Shown: piece by piece, positions 1 to 8,118 of the stretch
Layout: every line of letters begins with the position of its first letter
Position numbering within the stretch: position 1 is the stretch's first letter
Assembly (NCBI GenBank): GCA_902546975.1
Contig: CACCLU010000002.1
Coordinates: 1 to 64,000, forward strand
Source: an uncultured Alphaproteobacteria bacterium
GTDB lineage: Bacteria; Pseudomonadota; Alphaproteobacteria; HIMB59
DNA: 64,000 nt
Direction of reading: 5' to 3'
The notes under the pieces: generated by a model
The model's input: the letters and a program-made list of their open reading frames with translations, nothing else
Databases searched by the model: none
Told to the model about the DNA's origin: nothing
Position numbers and translations under genes: made by a program

Positions 1-1
1 T

Positions 2-844
2 GATAAAAAGCTTATTAGACACATACAAGAATTAAAGTCACCCGATAAACGAATTAAGAAGGCAATGATTTATTTTGCCAAAACTGGTGGAAAGAGGATT
101 AGACCGTTCTTGCTTTATCGAATGGGTTTATATTTAAATATTAGGCCGAAAATATTAGATGACTTTGCCCTATCGGTAGAATGTGTTCACCTGCACTCAT
201 TAATCCACGATGATTTACCGTCTATGGATAACGATGATTATAGAAGGGGTAAATTAACTGTGCATAAAAAATTTGATGAGGCCACTGCTGTTTTATCTGG
301 AGATATGTTTCAAGTTTTATCAGTAAAAACGCTAGCAGAGTCAAAAAATCTCTCAGATAATCAGAAAATCAAATCAATACAGATGCTTTCAAAAGCTAAT
401 GGTTTGGAGGGTTTAATTGCAGGACAATCCATGGATATTTACATGAAAAAAAATTCAACAATAAAGGATATAGAGACAATGCATCTTTTAAAAACAGGTG
501 CATTATTTAGTTTATGTTTCAATCTTCTTCTAACTGTAAAAAAATTAAATTTAAATAAAAAAAGAGAACTAAAAAAAATTGGAGATACAATTGGAAAAAT
601 TTTTCAAGTTACTGATGATATGTTGGATAGATGGGGCATTGAGAAAAAAGTTGGAAAGAAAATTAAAAAAGACTCACAAAAAGCAAATATTGCATATAAG
701 CTTAATCGTACTGAATGTATTAATTATTTAAAACTGATTCAAAATAGAAATTACAAAGCAATGCAAAACTTTTTTAATAAAAAGAGGGAACCCTTGCTAT
801 ATATGTCGAGTCTTGTTAATTTTATTGTTAATCGTATAAAATGA
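2..844 (+). CDS. ispA: Polyprenyl synthetase (farnesyl/geranylgeranyl diphosphate synthase), 5'-truncated by window edge
   Basis: GGKRIRPFLL and HDDLPSMDND (first Asp-rich motif), second motif DDMLD; the frame stays open upstream of the listed start to base 2. Confidence 0.9.
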   Translation, partial: DKKLIRHIQELKSPDKRIKKAMIYFAKTGGKRIRPFLLYRMGLYLNIRPKILDDFALSVECVHLHSLIHDDLPSMDNDDYRRGKLTVHKKFDEATAVLSGDMFQVLSVKTLAESKNLSDNQKIKSIQMLSKANGLEGLIAGQSMDIYMKKNSTIKDIETMHLLKTGALFSLCFNLLLTVKKLNLNKKRELKKIGDTIGKIFQVTDDMLDRWGIEKKVGKKIKKDSQKANIAYKLNRTECINYLKLIQNRNYKAMQNFFNKKREPLLYMSSLVNFIVNRIK

Positions 845-881
845 ATAATCATTTCTATAAATATGAAATAACACATAGCCA

Positions 882-1355
882 ATGACAATAGATGAAAATG
901 ATATAACGAATGCTCGCACTGCTTGGGGAGAGAGCATGATTGCAATTTCACAAGCTTATGAAAAAAAAGGTATTGATCAAGCAACTTTAGTTGCAAACGA
1001 AATGTTAGATAATCTTTATGGTTTTGAGTTAGGACCAGTATTATTTAAACCAACTCTTAGTGGCGGTAATCAAACATTTCGACTAGACAAAGAGGGAGCA
1101 CTTTCATACTTTGTTGGAAATAACCCAAAGTACCCAACAGACAGTGGTTTTGGAATTAAAGATTGGCTCGAAGTCAAATCAGAAACATCATCTGTGTTTA
1201 TAGATCAAAATGTAGCAATGTGGATGGGTTGGGTAACGTTGATAAACAAAGAAGGAACCTCTGTCAAAGTTGATAAGAGCTGGGGATATAAAAAAACTGA
1301 AAACGATATATTAAAAATAGTTTTGCATCACTCTTCACTTCCTTATAAAGCTTGA
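882..1355 (+). CDS. Hypothetical protein, possibly SnoaL/NTF2-like fold
   Basis: 157-aa ORF; size and MWMGWVTL..LHHSSLPY ending loosely resemble SnoaL-like proteins; family not certain. Confidence 0.6.
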   Translation: MTIDENDITNARTAWGESMIAISQAYEKKGIDQATLVANEMLDNLYGFELGPVLFKPTLSGGNQTFRLDKEGALSYFVGNNPKYPTDSGFGIKDWLEVKSETSSVFIDQNVAMWMGWVTLINKEGTSVKVDKSWGYKKTENDILKIVLHHSSLPYKA

Positions 1356-1438
1356 GTAACTATTTATTTTTAGAAAATCCGAAATTCATTTAATTTTTGC
1401 ACATAGAGTAAGTTTTTCAAAATTCTTATAATATAAAT

Positions 1439-1837
1439 TTAATTACCGTTAACTTTTACTATATGCTCTATCGGTTTCCCCTTAATAGTAAATTGATCAT
1501 GGAGATAGGAATGAATTGTAATTTTGATAGTGTTTTCTTTTAAATTAAAAAAACGTTGAGGTACGTGTACCCAGTCAGAATAAATTCTTGTGACTCTTAT
1601 ATCATTTATAAAAAGTTGCAAATATCCGGAGTTTGAAATATTTTCACCCCCAATTTCTGAGGGGTTTAAATTGAAATTTTTTAAATCTACAAAAATATTG
1701 TAACCATCAATTTTATCTTTGATGACTGTTAAATTAATTGAAGGGTAAGGTTTATCAGCATCTATCTTATTTCCTGGATGATGCGCAAAACAATTTATTG
1801 AGATAAATAAAATAAATATCCCATACTTAAATTTCAT
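1439..1837 (-). CDS. Exported hypothetical protein (signal peptide, His-rich mature N-terminus)
   Basis: N-terminal MKFKYGIFILFISINCFAHHPG signal peptide; GYLQLFINDIRVTRIYSDWVHVP core. Confidence 0.65.
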   Translation of the reverse strand: MKFKYGIFILFISINCFAHHPGNKIDADKPYPSINLTVIKDKIDGYNIFVDLKNFNLNPSEIGGENISNSGYLQLFINDIRVTRIYSDWVHVPQRFFNLKENTIKITIHSYLHDQFTIKGKPIEHIVKVNGN

Positions 1838-1860
1838 AATTAAGAATTATATTATCTATT

Positions 1861-2280
1861 TTAAATATCAGTACACAAATCTTTTGAGTATGTATCGATA
1901 AACAAATTCTTTTTATAGTTGTAAATCGTAATATTTATTATTGTTTTATCTACAGATCTGTTTTGTATAAAGATTCTACAATTATCAGTGTTATATTTGT
2001 GGAATTCATATACACTCTCAATTTTTGAAAAATCAACTTTTCCATATTTTAAAATTAAATTATTTAGGGATTTATTTAAAAATAGTTCTACACCTTTGAA
2101 ATGCTCAACAATTTCATCATTTTCCTCAACAGTTTCCTCTACTTCAGGGGTATATATAATTTTAGGTACAGGCTCTGGTTTTATTACTTTCTCTACTACA
2201 TCAGTTGTTTCACAGCCTGTTGCTATAATCAGAAAAGAAATAAAAATAATATATTTAGATAATTTAACTAAATTCATCAA
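1861..2280 (-). CDS. Putative lipoprotein of unknown function
   Basis: N-terminal hydrophobic stretch followed by lipobox-like IATGC; Pro/Glu-rich linker. Confidence 0.65.
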   Translation of the reverse strand: MMNLVKLSKYIIFISFLIIATGCETTDVVEKVIKPEPVPKIIYTPEVEETVEENDEIVEHFKGVELFLNKSLNNLILKYGKVDFSKIESVYEFHKYNTDNCRIFIQNRSVDKTIINITIYNYKKNLFIDTYSKDLCTDI

Positions 2281-2403
2281 ACTCTTAAATCAATAAGAAC
2301 ACAAATCGCTCATGCAATTTCTATATTAAAAACACAATAAGACAATCAAAACAAATCTCCTACATACTTTTTTCATCTAAATATTTAGTTTATAATCTTC
2401 TTT

Positions 2404-3315
2404 GTGAGAATTAAATACGAGCAACCATCTGTTTGTCATCAATCATATAAAAGTGTTCTAGGTCAAAGACCAATTTGGGATTGGAGGCACGATAAGCTGT
2501 TATGGGTGGATATTTATGAAAATAAAATAATTGAAACAGATCAAGATAATAACGAAGAACGTCACTATTCAGTACAAGACGGTGTGACCAATATTCTTTT
2601 ACAAGACAATAAAAATTATATCATGAGTTCATACGACTCTCTTTATTCAATTCATCCCTCATTATCTAAAAAACAGCTTCTTACAAAAATCAATTTTGAA
2701 AGTTCAAATAATAGGATAAATGATGCAGATATAGATTTAAATGGACAAATTTGGATATCAACAATGGATATTCATCAAAAGACTCAGACTGGAAAAATTA
2801 TATGTCATGACTCCAATTTAAAACCAATTTACTCAGATAACTCATATATTATTTCAAACGGACCAGTTTTTGACTACGAGAGAAACGTAGGTTATGTAAC
2901 TGACTCTATAAAAAGAATTATTTATATTTTTTCTATCAATGATTTGTCAGGCACCGGAATAAATAAAAATGTTTTTCTTTCCATGAACAATATCGATGGA
3001 AACCCAGATGGAATGACAGTTGATAAAAATGGTAACTTATGGGTAGCAATGTGGGGAAGTGGCAAAGTTTGTTGTTTTGATAAAAAAGGTTCACTTAAAT
3101 TAATTTTACAACTTCCTGTTTCAAAAGTAACAAGTTGCACTTTTGGTGGGAAAAATCTCAATGAGCTTTTTATTACAACTGCATCTGTTGGTCTTAACGA
3201 CATTGAAGCAGAAAGACAACCCTATGCAGGAAAACTGTTTAAGTTTGTTACCCAAGAACAAGGTTATGCTTCAAATTGTTATAGATCTGAAAATACCCCC
3301 GATTTGTATCATTAG
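2404..3315 (+). CDS. SMP-30/gluconolactonase/LRE family protein
   Basis: RPIWDWRHDKLLWVDI, NRINDADIDLNGQIWISTM, NPDGMTVDKNGNLWVAMWGSGKV typical of SMP-30 beta-propellers; GTG start. Confidence 0.88.
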   Translation: MRIKYEQPSVCHQSYKSVLGQRPIWDWRHDKLLWVDIYENKIIETDQDNNEERHYSVQDGVTNILLQDNKNYIMSSYDSLYSIHPSLSKKQLLTKINFESSNNRINDADIDLNGQIWISTMDIHQKTQTGKIICHDSNLKPIYSDNSYIISNGPVFDYERNVGYVTDSIKRIIYIFSINDLSGTGINKNVFLSMNNIDGNPDGMTVDKNGNLWVAMWGSGKVCCFDKKGSLKLILQLPVSKVTSCTFGGKNLNELFITTASVGLNDIEAERQPYAGKLFKFVTQEQGYASNCYRSENTPDLYH

Positions 3316-3317
3316 GT

Positions 3318-3536
3318 ATGAAATTTAATCAATCTCAGATTAGCGAAATAATTCAAATGGCTTGGGATGATCAAACAGATTTTAGTCATATCAAAAAAAT
3401 TTATGAAATTGATGAGGGTGATGTTAAAAAAATTATGAAAAAAAATATTAAACAAAAAAGCTATGAAATTTGGAGAAATAGAATTCACCAAAGAAGTGCC
3501 CAAAAGACACAATTAAAAGGAAAAGATTATGTCTAA
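3318..3536 (+). CDS. TIGR03643-like small protein (DUF2805)
   Basis: IIQMAWDDQTDFSHIKKIYEIDEGDVKKIMKKNIKQKSYEIWRNRI pattern. Confidence 0.7.
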   Translation: MKFNQSQISEIIQMAWDDQTDFSHIKKIYEIDEGDVKKIMKKNIKQKSYEIWRNRIHQRSAQKTQLKGKDYV

Positions 3537-3993
3537 AGCATTATTTGGTGCAGGATGTTTTTGGGGGCCTGAAAAAAAATTTTCTGAGATCAAAGGTGTG
3601 ATTGAAACCCAAGTAGGCTACTCTCAAGGCTTAACTGATAAAACCTCTTACGAAGAAGTTTGCAAAGGTAATACAAATCATGCTGAAGTCGTTTTCTTAA
3701 AATTTGATGAAAATCTTATTTCATACACTAACCTTGTGGAGTTTTTTTATCAAATTCATGATCCGACAACTTTAAATCAACAAGGCCCAGATCAAGGATC
3801 TCAATACCGATCATTGATAGGCTATTATGATGAAACTCAATGTGAAATAGCAAAGCAGATCACAGACAAATTGAACGAAAGCCAATTTAATCAAAAAATT
3901 ACTACGATTATAGAACCCGTCAAAAATTACTGTCCCGCAGAGGATTATCATCAAAAGTATATGGAAAAAAAATATTCTTTTTTAAATTTTTAA
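3529..3993 (+). CDS. msrA: Peptide-methionine (S)-S-oxide reductase
   Basis: GAGCFWGPEKKF active-site motif; YSQG, HAEVV, QYRS, YCPAEDYHQKY. Confidence 0.95.
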   Translation: MSKALFGAGCFWGPEKKFSEIKGVIETQVGYSQGLTDKTSYEEVCKGNTNHAEVVFLKFDENLISYTNLVEFFYQIHDPTTLNQQGPDQGSQYRSLIGYYDETQCEIAKQITDKLNESQFNQKITTIIEPVKNYCPAEDYHQKYMEKKYSFLNF

Positions 3994-3996
3994 TTT

Positions 3997-4650
3997 TTAA
4001 ATCGGAGAGTAGGGATAAATTATTTTTGGGAATTTATAATTAGATTTTTTCTTATAATGCTTTTTAATAAAATAATTTGATTTCAATTTTGTTGGCGAAA
4101 TAATTTTATTTTTAATAAAGGCAAATTCAGAATTTTTTTTTAGTTTTTCTAATCCGTTTCCTATTAAAAAATAGTTTTGACTCAATATATCCACAAGGTT
4201 TGAGTCAATTTTTAAAGTTTTTGTCTTTCCAATTAACTTGCCTGATTTATCAATCTTTTGAATAGCTAAATCTTTTCTATTTGTGTCAATCACACACAAG
4301 ACATTTTTAGTAAGTTTTTTGTTAATACCTAAAAAGAAATGCTCAAAGATAGAATAACCCACAATTTCTACTCTATGATCTATAAAAAAGCCTTTCATAA
4401 GTGAGTGACAATTTCTTATTGCTGTAAAGCGTGCTGGTCCATAATTTAGATGCAATTTTTTGATATGATTAGCTTTTATTTTTGTTTTAGTTACTAAGTT
4501 TTGTAGCAATTCCGATAATATTTTTTCATGTCCATACTCACTTTTTACAGTTTTATCCCAAATGATTTTTTCATTTTTAAATAAAGTAATTGAACAGTAT
4601 GATAAAGAGCTATCGATGCCTATTTCAAAATTTTTTACTTTACTGATCAT
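3997..4650 (-). CDS. tsaB: Diverged TsaB-like protein (tRNA threonylcarbamoyladenosine biosynthesis)
   Basis: N-terminal IGIDSSLSYCSITL, YGHEKILSELL, and YGPARFTAIR (cf. GPGSFTGLR). Confidence 0.75.
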   Translation of the reverse strand: MISKVKNFEIGIDSSLSYCSITLFKNEKIIWDKTVKSEYGHEKILSELLQNLVTKTKIKANHIKKLHLNYGPARFTAIRNCHSLMKGFFIDHRVEIVGYSIFEHFFLGINKKLTKNVLCVIDTNRKDLAIQKIDKSGKLIGKTKTLKIDSNLVDILSQNYFLIGNGLEKLKKNSEFAFIKNKIISPTKLKSNYFIKKHYKKKSNYKFPKIIYPYSPI

Positions 4651-5617
4651 TTTTGTTTCAAATTTTACTTTTCCAATTAGTACATCCTATGCAACAAGTG
4701 TGAATGATACAATTCCAAATAATATTCTAATGTATCATCGATTTGGTGAAAATAAGTATCCCTCAACAAATATACGCGAAGAGCAATTAGTAAGTCATCT
4801 TGAGTATTTAAAGGATCAGGGGTTTAATTTTATTTTAGCTAGAGATCTTTTGTTTGAAGATAAATTACAAAAAAAAACTATTTCAATAACTGTAGATGAT
4901 GCTTATTTATCATTTTTTGAGGTGGGGTTACCTATTTTTGAAAAGTATGAGATACCAGTCACTCTTTTTTTAAATACAGAAAACGTTGGTGGACAAAATT
5001 ATATGAATTGGACTCAGCTTAAAAGTGTACTAAGTCGTGGTGTAGATATTCAAAATCACACACACTCTCATTCAAGTTTATCTAGTCTTAGTGAAATTGA
5101 AATTGTAAATGAAATAGAAAAATCTCAGGATCTTATTTTTGAAAATTTAGGTATTACTCCAAATTTATTTGCTTATCCTTTTGGTGAAAATAGCACCATA
5201 GCTCAAAAAGTAGTTTCTCAGTATTTTGATGCTGCATTTGGACAACATTCAGGTGCCTTTTCAATTAATCAAAAATATTTTATTCCAAGATTCCCCTTAA
5301 ATGAGAATTATGGATCTATTAATCGAATAAAAGATGCATCAAGTGTTTTACCTTTTAATAATGTGCTTATTGAACCTGGCAACCCTTATCAAAGTGAGCC
5401 TATCAGTAGATATGCTTTAGATTTTAACGAGGACTCTTCCAACATAAATTGTTTTATTAGTGATTTTCAAGGATCATTTAATCCAACAATTACAAATCTT
5501 AATAATAAGTTATTAGTTGAACTTAATCGTTTACCTGTAAAAGGTAGACTTAGGTTTAATTGCACAAAAGTTAATAATGGTATTTTCTGGTTTGGTTATC
5601 AGTATTTAGTTAATTAA
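4616..5617 (+). CDS. Exported polysaccharide deacetylase family protein
   Basis: ITVDDAYLSF, NHTHSHSSLSSLS, FAYPFGENS NodB-type motifs; signal peptide begins at the internal ATG (MPISKFFTLLIIF), so the listed start at 4562 is probably too early. Confidence 0.85.
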   Translation: MPISKFFTLLIIFVSNFTFPISTSYATSVNDTIPNNILMYHRFGENKYPSTNIREEQLVSHLEYLKDQGFNFILARDLLFEDKLQKKTISITVDDAYLSFFEVGLPIFEKYEIPVTLFLNTENVGGQNYMNWTQLKSVLSRGVDIQNHTHSHSSLSSLSEIEIVNEIEKSQDLIFENLGITPNLFAYPFGENSTIAQKVVSQYFDAAFGQHSGAFSINQKYFIPRFPLNENYGSINRIKDASSVLPFNNVLIEPGNPYQSEPISRYALDFNEDSSNINCFISDFQGSFNPTITNLNNKLLVELNRLPVKGRLRFNCTKVNNGIFWFGYQYLVN

Positions 5618-6461
5618 ATTTAAATCGATCAAACTCCTGAAGATTATTTGAAGCAATGATCAGCTCTAATTTATCGACATATTTATCACCAATTTCAGCA
5701 TAGGCTGCTAAATATTTCACTTTCATACTAATAGGGTCTGTGTATTTTATTCTCTCATCAATACGTCTAATGACACGAAAATTATAATATGCTTGATGAG
5801 TATTGATATTAAACATATACGCTTCAACGCTTTCTGATAAATTTTTAAATTTTAAAACTGCGTGAGTTTTATCCTCATCCCTGTCTTGAGGAATGATTCC
5901 TTTATCTTCACTTGTAGTCCACTGACCATAAAGAGCATTTCCCTCAGTTGCAAATCTAGACTGTCCCCAACCACTTTCAATAATTGCTTGTCCAAGAGCT
6001 AGTGACACTGGGATAATATTAATACGTTGTTTGAGTTTTCTAAAAAGTTTTGTGTTAATTTCGTTATAATCTAATTTATATTTTTTTGATAACCTAATAA
6101 TCTCGTCAGTTTCGTTTTTATTTAATTCTTTCCTAGCAAATTTTTTTTCAATATTTATTACCATTCTTCGTTCTTGCATGATTGATGTATTCGTATTGTA
6201 AATCAAAGGAAGTGTTACGAGGTAAAATAGTTTTTTCTTTGTTGGAACATCTTGTATTTCTGAAAAATCATCAGGTAATTCTGATATTATAGGAAGATGA
6301 CCAATATTTTCTTGCGTTAAAATTTCAGGAATAAAATTATTTTTTTTATAATATTTATTTAAATCAACCCAATTATGAAATTCTCCTGCGTTAAGAGATG
6401 AATTTAATAAAAATCCAAAAAAAAAAATTAAAAGACTAGACTTCAACGGGTCGTACTTCAC
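5610..6461 (-). CDS. bax: Bax-like glucosaminidase domain protein
   Basis: VSLALGQAIIESGWGQSRFATEGNALYGQWT ... KFKNLSESVEAYMFNINTHQAY. Confidence 0.85.
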   Translation of the reverse strand: MKYDPLKSSLLIFFFGFLLNSSLNAGEFHNWVDLNKYYKKNNFIPEILTQENIGHLPIISELPDDFSEIQDVPTKKKLFYLVTLPLIYNTNTSIMQERRMVINIEKKFARKELNKNETDEIIRLSKKYKLDYNEINTKLFRKLKQRINIIPVSLALGQAIIESGWGQSRFATEGNALYGQWTTSEDKGIIPQDRDEDKTHAVLKFKNLSESVEAYMFNINTHQAYYNFRVIRRIDERIKYTDPISMKVKYLAAYAEIGDKYVDKLELIIASNNLQEFDRFKFN

Positions 6462-6993
6462 GGACTTCGGGAATATAATGCTTTAGCATATTTTCAATTC
6501 CCATTTTTAAAGTTGCCGTTGAACTTGGACATCCCTGACAGGCCCCTTGCATTTGTAGAAATACAACTCCCTCATTATATTTGTCAAATATGATATCTCC
6601 ACCGTCCATAGCAACAGCTGGTCTCACTTTACTATCTAGAAGTTCTTTGATCTTTTTTACAACATCACTATCGTTCTCATCAATTGTATGTCCAGTTGAT
6701 GCAGATTGCTCTGAGATAATAGGTTTGTTCATTGTAAAGTGCTCAATGATACAACCCAAAATTGCAGGTTTCATAAGCGTCCAATCATTATCTTTGCCTT
6801 TAGTTATAGTGATAAAGTCAGACCCAAAAAAAACACCCTCAACACCTTTAATATTAAACAAGTTCATTGCTAAAGGTGAATTTGAGGCAGATTCTTGGTT
6901 TTGATAGAACATAGTTCCATCTTTCATGACCTCTTTTCCTGGCAAAAACTTTAAGGTTGCAGGGTTAGGCGTTGGTTCAGTTTGTACGAACAT
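6436..6993 (-). CDS. nfu: NifU-like Fe-S scaffold protein (Nfu)
   Basis: TEPTPNPATLKFLPG N-terminus; GGDIIFDKY...GACQGCPSSTATLKMGIE with CxxC. Confidence 0.95.
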   Translation of the reverse strand: MFVQTEPTPNPATLKFLPGKEVMKDGTMFYQNQESASNSPLAMNLFNIKGVEGVFFGSDFITITKGKDNDWTLMKPAILGCIIEHFTMNKPIISEQSASTGHTIDENDSDVVKKIKELLDSKVRPAVAMDGGDIIFDKYNEGVVFLQMQGACQGCPSSTATLKMGIENMLKHYIPEVREVRPVEV

Positions 6994-7038
6994 TGCTAAT
7001 AATATGTCTATAAAATTGGAAATTTCAAGCCAAAGTGT

Positions 7039-8049
7039 CTATCTAAAACCGACTATCTTATAGACTTCTTTGAGAATTGGGCCTGCAATTGTGGATGCTT
7101 TTTCGCTGCCCATATCTAGGACTTTATTTAATTCGTCTTTATTATTGAGAAGATTTAATATCTCGGTTCTAATTGGTCCTATGACTTGAATTAATTTGTC
7201 TGCAAGGTCATTTTTAAGTTTTGAGTATTCCTTGCCAGCATAACTTACTAGAGTATTTTCAATACTTTCATTTGAACAAGCAGACAAAATATTGATTAAG
7301 TTCAAGCATTCAGGTTTATTTTGTAATTGATCCTTGTCATCAGGAATAAGGTCTGAGTCAGACTTTGCCTTTTTTATTTTTGAACTTATATCATCATCAC
7401 TATCAGTTAATAAAATTCTAGAAAATTCAGATGCATCAGATTTTGACATCTTTTTAGTTCCATCTCGAAGGCTCATTACTCTTGTCGCATTACCATAAAT
7501 AAGTGGTTCTGGCAGTGGAAAGAAGTCCACTTTAAAATCATTATTAAATTTTTGTGCAATGTCTCTTGACAGTTCTAAATGTTGTTTTTGATCATCGCCC
7601 ACTGGAACATGTGTTGCAAGGTAAGCAAGAATATCTGCAGCCATTAAGTTAGGATAAACCATTAAACCAACACTTACATTTTCTTTATTCTTTCCAGCTT
7701 TATCTTTAAATTGTGTCATTCTATTAAGCCAACCAATTCGACTGACACAATTAAATACCCAAGCAAGCTGAGAGTGTTCTGCTACACTTGATTGTTGAAA
7801 AATAATTTGTTTTTTATAGTCCACTCCTGCTGCAATAAACGATGCTAATACCTCAAGTGTGTTTGAGCGAAGTTCAGCTGGATTTTGCTCAACAGTAATG
7901 GCGTGTTGGTCTACAACACAATAAATACATTCAAATTCTTTTTGAAGCTCTACAAAGTTTTTTATGGCACCAAGATAGTTACCTAAATGCAGGGTTCCTG
8001 TTGGTTGAACACCAGAAAAAACTCTTTTTTGGAAACTGCTCATATTCAA
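7039..8049 (-). CDS. trpS: Tryptophanyl-tRNA synthetase
   Basis: FSGVQPTGTLHLGNYLGAI, KMSKSD motif. Confidence 0.97.
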   Translation of the reverse strand: MNMSSFQKRVFSGVQPTGTLHLGNYLGAIKNFVELQKEFECIYCVVDQHAITVEQNPAELRSNTLEVLASFIAAGVDYKKQIIFQQSSVAEHSQLAWVFNCVSRIGWLNRMTQFKDKAGKNKENVSVGLMVYPNLMAADILAYLATHVPVGDDQKQHLELSRDIAQKFNNDFKVDFFPLPEPLIYGNATRVMSLRDGTKKMSKSDASEFSRILLTDSDDDISSKIKKAKSDSDLIPDDKDQLQNKPECLNLINILSACSNESIENTLVSYAGKEYSKLKNDLADKLIQVIGPIRTEILNLLNNKDELNKVLDMGSEKASTIAGPILKEVYKIVGFR

Positions 8050-8118
8050 ATATTATTAAAATTGATATCAGAATTATCTAATAATATCGAGGGACTAAAA
8101 TTGACTAACATAAAAAAC

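Noticed and set aside
751-996. 81-aa minus-strand ORF across the ispA end
   Set aside because: Overlaps two plus-strand genes, no motif
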